Shown piece after piece: positions 60,417-64,000 of a stretch of 64,000 bases of DNA (positions are counted from its first letter, which is position 1; each line of letters starts with the position of its first letter). The notes below the pieces were generated by a model. The model ran no database searches and was not told the DNA's origin. It was given only the letters and a program-made list of their open reading frames with translations. This DNA is from Actinomycetota bacterium (GTDB taxonomy: Bacteria; Actinomycetota; Acidimicrobiia; Acidimicrobiales; Microtrichaceae). The translations under genes and the position numbers were made by a program. Location: positions 1 to 64,000 of the forward strand of contig VGBZ01000010.1 in the NCBI GenBank assembly GCA_016870275.1. Direction: 5' to 3'.

Positions 60417-61653
60417 TTCCGTCCTGCTCTCGGCCGGGGGTTGCGTGGTTCGGCTCGAGTGGTGTCGTGTCCCACTGTGCGTCGAACACGAAGCCCGGCC
60501 TACTACTGGGATCACCGAGGATCGTGAATGCCGCTTCATCGTCCGTCAACGATGAGAGGAACTCGTGATTGGAGTCCTGCGGGTCGATCGAAGTGACGGC
60601 TGCTGCCCGAACAACGAAGGAACCAGCGGTGAAGGGGAGTGGTGCGGTAGTCACCTCCACCTCCCAGATCCCCGGTTGGGAGAGCAGGTCGCTTGGTCCC
60701 TCGAGAGGATCGGCGAAGGCTGCGCGACCCATCGTGTAGACCGTGAGGACGAGGTGGGCATCGACGGGCGCATCGACACGTAGGGTGAATCGGCACCGAA
60801 GAGGTTGACCACTGTTGAACGCTGGCGGATCACAGGTGAGGTTGCTGATCTCGGTCCGATCGTCGTTGCAGTGATTGAAGATCGGTGCGCTCGGGAGTGA
60901 CTCCGCCTTGTCCGGATCCGTTGATGTGTCGGCGCCGATGTAGTCCTGAATGACCGAGATCGTGTCACCGGACGACGTCATCTTGCCGCGCTGCAGAAGC
61001 ACGGCTCTGTCACACAACTGAGTGATGAGCCAGTTGTTGTGTGAGACAGCGACGATTGCTGCCCCTGCTCGGTGCATCTCCTGAATTCGCGAGATGCACG
61101 CTTGCTGGAACCGCCAGTCTCCTACTGAGAGCACCTCATCGAGGATCACAAGGTCGGCGTCGACGCTGGTGGCCAGGGCGAACGAGAGACGAGCCTGCAT
61201 CCCGGTGGAGTAGCGCTTGAGGGGTGTGTCGATGAACTCTCCGATCCCTGAGAACTCGACGATCTCATCGAAGCGAGCTTCGACGACATCAGGCGCCAGT
61301 CCCATCAGTGCACCACCGAATCGAAGATTCTCGGCTCCCGTGAGCTCCGGGTTGAATCCCGATCCGAGCTCGGTCACGGCAGCGATCCGGCCGTTGATGC
61401 ACACGTCTCCGCTCGTCGGCTCGACGATCCCGGCGACGACCTTGAGCAGGGTGGATTTCCCGGCTCCGTTCGGTCCGATGACGCCGACGGACTCACCTCG
61501 CTCGATTCTCAGGCTCACGTCGTTGAGGGCGACAAGGGGCTCGCGCTCGGAAACCTCGCCGAGGGGTCCCGGAATCAGAGCGCGCCAGAGCGATCGATCG
61601 ACTCCCCGACGGTATCGCTTGGTGACATTCCGCAGCTCGGCAACTGGGGACAT
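60409..61653 (-). CDS. wzt: Polysaccharide ABC exporter ATPase (Wzt-like) with C-terminal binding domain
   Basis: A 414-residue ATPase that powers export of a finished lipid-linked polysaccharide. Residues ~1-245 are the nucleotide-binding domain: Walker A GPNGAGKSTLLKVVAG, signature YSTGMQARLSFALATSVDAD, Walker B LVILDEVLSVGD and H-loop VSHN. The ~160-residue C-terminal part (residues ~255-414) is a beta-rich domain like Wzt_C, which binds the non-reducing end of the O-antigen. ATG 61653 follows AAAGGA. It is divergent from the permease across a 265-bp gene-free gap, unusual because wzm and wzt are normally in one operon. Confidence 0.9.
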   Translation of the reverse strand: MSPVAELRNVTKRYRRGVDRSLWRALIPGPLGEVSEREPLVALNDVSLRIERGESVGVIGPNGAGKSTLLKVVAGIVEPTSGDVCINGRIAAVTELGSGFNPELTGAENLRFGGALMGLAPDVVEARFDEIVEFSGIGEFIDTPLKRYSTGMQARLSFALATSVDADLVILDEVLSVGDWRFQQACISRIQEMHRAGAAIVAVSHNNWLITQLCDRAVLLQRGKMTSSGDTISVIQDYIGADTSTDPDKAESLPSAPIFNHCNDDRTEISNLTCDPPAFNSGQPLRCRFTLRVDAPVDAHLVLTVYTMGRAAFADPLEGPSDLLSQPGIWEVEVTTAPLPFTAGSFVVRAAAVTSIDPQDSNHEFLSSLTDDEAAFTILGDPSSRPGFVFDAQWDTTPLEPNHATPGREQDGIS

Positions 61654-61918
61654 GGAACGTCCTTTGTGATCGCTCAATGTCCGATCACTTCCATGGTGGT
61701 CCCGCTCCATGTGACCTCGACGGGTCGTGGATTACGTTCGCGAACTTCGTGGCGATGGTACCGCTGGATGCCCCGATTTGTCGGCCCCTGAGTGGACGAA
61801 GGTCGATGTTTGTGCTGCTTTCTGGTTCACTGAGTCCGTTCGGTGGTCAGTCGATGCTGTCTGCCGATGGCCGGACGGTGGTTGCACCGTTCCGTGGGAT
61901 CAGATGACAGGGATCCGT
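61654..61918. other. 265-bp divergent gap between wzt and wzm
   Basis: The region separates two genes that should act as one complex. It is AT-richer in parts (61800-61850). Open frames here continue wzm upstream but lack coding character. Promoters for both genes must lie here; I cannot name them with confidence. Confidence 0.3.
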
Positions 61919-62692
61919 ATGTTGGTCACGCCGGAGCGGCGCAGGTACATCCGAACACTCGGCGAATGGACTCGCAGGGACGTCGCCGAGCAGTTCGGTA
62001 CCCGGCCCGGACGACTGGTCTGGGCGGTTCTGCAACCTGTGCTCGCCGTAGCCGCCTACGCCCTGATCTTCGGGGTGATCTTCTCCCAGAGCGGGGGAAC
62101 TCTGCCGTATCTCAGCTACCTCGTTGCCGGAGTCGTCGTCTACCGGGCGGTGACGGGGGCGTTTGGATCAGTGTCGTGTATTTCCGACCGCCACGACCTC
62201 CTCACCAAGGTGGCTGTGCCGATCGAGATGATCCCGATCTCAAGGACGCTCGCGAACTCGGTCGACACCACGATCGTCGCAGTGGGTCTGATCGTCGTCG
62301 CAGTGGTACAAGGGGTATCGATCTCGGTCACCGTCGTGGCGCTCCCGCTGATTCTGATCGTCGTGACATTGTTCGCCGCAGGTGTCGGCGTCCTCCTTTC
62401 GACGGTCCAGGTCTTCCTGCCGGGTCTCCAGCACACGACCTCTTTTCTCGGTCTCGCCTTGTTCTTTGCCAGTCCGATCTCGTACCAACCGGACCAGCTT
62501 CCGCCGGAGCTGCGCTGGCTCAATGTGGTCAACCCGATCTCCGTCTTCATCGAGGCGGTGAGGGACGTGGCGCTGAGGTCCGAGTGGCCTGAACCCCTCT
62601 TCTATCTCCAGGCCTCTCTGACCGTGCTCCTGCTGTTGGGATCAATCGGATACCTGCGGGCCCTTCGTGGACGGGTCGTTGATCTGGGTTGA
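61919..62692 (+). CDS. wzm: Polysaccharide ABC exporter permease (Wzm-like)
   Basis: A 257-residue ABC-2 type permease with about six membrane segments. The N-terminal amphipathic part (RRRYIRTLGEWTRRDVAEQF) and LVWAVLQPVLAVAAYALIFG are typical of Wzm/TagG, as is the C-terminal FASPISYQPDQLP followed by the NPISVFIEAVRDVAL segment. It should form a channel with the Wzt-like ATPase to export a lipid-linked polysaccharide. ATG 61919 has AGGG six bases upstream; ATG 61904 is an alternative. With a PglK-like flippase and a Wzy-like protein also present, the locus seems to encode two export routes. Confidence 0.88.
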   Translation: MLVTPERRRYIRTLGEWTRRDVAEQFGTRPGRLVWAVLQPVLAVAAYALIFGVIFSQSGGTLPYLSYLVAGVVVYRAVTGAFGSVSCISDRHDLLTKVAVPIEMIPISRTLANSVDTTIVAVGLIVVAVVQGVSISVTVVALPLILIVVTLFAAGVGVLLSTVQVFLPGLQHTTSFLGLALFFASPISYQPDQLPPELRWLNVVNPISVFIEAVRDVALRSEWPEPLFYLQASLTVLLLLGSIGYLRALRGRVVDLG

Positions 62693-63019
62693 AGGTCAAT
62701 GCGCACCGGTTGTCGTCGGCGGGAAGCGTGCTGGGATGGTGATTGTCGCGGGATCATCGCGTCCAGCGCGCTGTACGGCCGTTCCGATCGAGTTTGGGGG
62801 TGGCGGCGGCGTGTCGGCCGGTACCCTGATCCCCTGATCGTTCATCCACACCGAGAAGTGAGCGTCCACCTTGTCCTTTTCCATGTGGTGTATCGGCAGA
62901 GATGGCGGTGCCGAACCCCCTCCCCAGGGCTGGAGGATCCTCGGCGAAGAGCGCAGAAGGGTCATCTCTGTGAGGGCACTGTGTCGCTCGGGTGAATCCC
63001 ACACCGCTGAGGACCCGGC
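62693..63019. other. 327-bp gap upstream of the GtrB-like gene
   Basis: The gap separates wzm from the GT2 gene. A 98-codon plus frame (62699-62995) is Arg/Trp-rich and looks random, and minus-strand frames have no family pattern. I see no RNA gene or clear terminator. The GT2 ribosome site is GAGG at about 63009-63012. Confidence 0.35.
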
Positions 63020-63979
63020 GTGAGTGGGCCTGATGACTCGGTCACCGTGTTGGTCCCGATGCTCAACAGCGAGCAGACGGTCAGAGAACTCGTCGCACAG
63101 ACGTGCGAGGTGCTCGCACGTCGGGGAGTCGAGCACGAGATCATTCTCATCGACGATGGAAGTAGCGACGGAACGTGGTTGATCGCAGAGGAGCTGGCGC
63201 GGACCTGTGAGCCCGTGGCAGCCATCTGCCTCACCCGGAACTTTGGGCAGCACAACGCTCTGCTGTGCGGCATCCGGGCTGCCCGAATGGACACGATCGT
63301 GACGATCGATGACGACCTGCAACACCCGCCAACCGAGGTCCCGGTCCTGCTCGATGCACTCGTTCCCGGAATCGACCTGGTCTACGGGCGTTCCCAACAC
63401 TACCGACATGGTTTGTTCCGGCGCGCCAGCATGGTGATCGTCAAGTCAATTCTCGACTGGTGGTTCCGGGTGCCCTTTGCCCGGACGACGACATCGTTCC
63501 GCGCGTTCCGAACCTCGCTACGCAGTTCGTTCGACGAGTCGCCCGGCCGAGAGTTCTCCCTCGATGCCCTTCTCGTCTCGGCGACCCGGAACGTGACGAG
63601 CGTCGTCGTTCGACACGATTCGGCGGGCTCACGGCGTTCTCGGCACACGCTCGCAACGTTGATGCGCCATGTGACTGACTCCATCATGGGCTCTTCATTC
63701 GCTCCGCTTTTCTTTGCCTCTCTGACCGGAGCGGCCGTCGTTGCGGCTGGTGTCGCTGGGATTGTTGCCTATGTGATTGCGTCGCTGGCAGGCACCTCTC
63801 TGGATCCGTGGTGGCTTGCAGCCTCGATCGTCGGTGTTCTCTGGGGCGTGACCCTCATGGCACTCGGGTTGCTCGGGAACTACGCCGCCCGGCTACTGAT
63901 GCGTTCCACCGGCCGGCGGAGCTATGTCGTGGCCCAGTCGTCGGGTCTGCGTGGCCCCGACGTCGGTCCGCAGGGATGA
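63020..63979 (+). CDS. Family 2 glycosyltransferase, polyprenyl-phosphate sugar synthase (GtrB/ArnC-like)
   Basis: A 319-residue membrane-bound GT-A enzyme. VTVLVPMLNSEQTVRELV and EIILIDDGSSDGTW start the nucleotide-sugar domain, then LTRNFGQHNALLCGIRAA and the metal-binding TIDDDLQHPP. Two C-terminal membrane segments (about residues 225-255 and 265-290) match GtrB/ArnC/DPM1-type proteins that load a sugar onto undecaprenyl phosphate. GTG 63020 has GAGG seven bases upstream. It is better conserved than the GT2 at 41671-42546. It may supply the GT-C-like protein (28387-30258). The frame is complete, 21 bases before the window ends. Confidence 0.88.
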   Translation: MSGPDDSVTVLVPMLNSEQTVRELVAQTCEVLARRGVEHEIILIDDGSSDGTWLIAEELARTCEPVAAICLTRNFGQHNALLCGIRAARMDTIVTIDDDLQHPPTEVPVLLDALVPGIDLVYGRSQHYRHGLFRRASMVIVKSILDWWFRVPFARTTTSFRAFRTSLRSSFDESPGREFSLDALLVSATRNVTSVVVRHDSAGSRRSRHTLATLMRHVTDSIMGSSFAPLFFASLTGAAVVAAGVAGIVAYVIASLAGTSLDPWWLAASIVGVLWGVTLMALGLLGNYAARLLMRSTGRRSYVVAQSSGLRGPDVGPQG

Positions 63980-64000
63980 TTGCGCAGCGGCTGCTCCCAC

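Noticed and set aside
62699-62995. 98-codon plus-strand gene between wzm and the GtrB-like gene
   Set aside because: Arg/Trp/Cys-rich random-looking product; no start signal and no match to any family.
1-64000. tRNA, rRNA or riboswitch genes
   Set aside because: No cloverleaf with CCA end, rRNA signature or known riboswitch core was recognised in the intergenic stretches; a covariance-model search would be needed to exclude small RNAs.

Overview
The window is about 64 kb of high-GC bacterial DNA with GTG, TTG and ATG starts, good Shine-Dalgarno sites and many 1-8 nt gene overlaps. I read it as an actinomycete-type chromosome, probably Acidimicrobiia (Ilumatobacter-like). That assignment is an inference from composition, gene style and gene content, because no rRNA or other marker gene is present. 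No tRNA, rRNA, transposase, integrase or CRISPR array was found.

Layout: (1) 1-3137 is a housekeeping edge: the 3' part of nuoN, a perfect 54-bp palindrome, and a membrane-anchored molybdopterin (sulfite-oxidase-fold) protein. (2) 3250-10104 begins a large surface-glycan locus: a WbpA-like UDP-sugar 6-dehydrogenase, a sugar 4-epimerase, a CapD/PglF-like membrane 4,6-dehydratase and two glycosyltransferases. (3) 10142-19070 is one tight plus-strand operon: a WbpB-WbpD fusion, WbpE aminotransferase, glycosyltransferase, AsnB amidotransferase, glycosyltransferase and a PglK-like ABC flippase. It should make and use UDP-2,3-diacetamido uronic acid, possibly converted to the uronamide. (4) 19086-24980 holds a glycosyltransferase, a CBS-NeuB-SAF-TIM-barrel fusion with a NeuA partner (nonulosonic acid), and a Wzy/ligase-like membrane protein. 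(5) 25280-45786 is a modification zone: three paralogous radical SAM proteins with N-terminal twitch-type cysteines, a GT-C-like membrane protein, a carbamoyltransferase, an SxtJ-SGNH fusion, a 56-aa DUF5989/SxtK-like protein, a methyltransferase, a UbiA-glycosyltransferase fusion, a second AsnB, a GT2, a WecD-like acetyltransferase, a PhyH oxygenase and a KAS II-like ketosynthase. (6) 45965-64000 is visibly less GC-rich: a cupin-YciI fusion, a flavin monooxygenase-like protein, an acyl-CoA ligase, a DegT aminotransferase, four more PhyH oxygenases (three in an overlapping operon), a second SxtJ-SGNH/carbamoyltransferase/DUF5989 module, a lipoprotein, Wzt/Wzm ABC exporter genes and a GtrB-like GT2.

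How it fits together: the locus looks like a biosynthesis, export and decoration system for one or more complex surface glycans. Core sugars are uronic, amino and nonulosonic acids. Export could use a PglK-type flippase plus a Wzy-like enzyme, or the Wzm/Wzt pair. Decoration enzymes (amidation, carbamoylation, esterification, hydroxylation, radical chemistry, methylation, acylation) are unusually numerous.

The best candidate for an undescribed system is the twice-present module of carbamoyltransferase, SxtJ-SGNH fusion and DUF5989/SxtK-like microprotein, which matches the sxtI-J-K-L order known from saxitoxin clusters but here sits among glycan genes with twitch radical SAM proteins and PhyH oxygenases. 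One PhyH member has lost the Asp of the iron-binding HxD motif.
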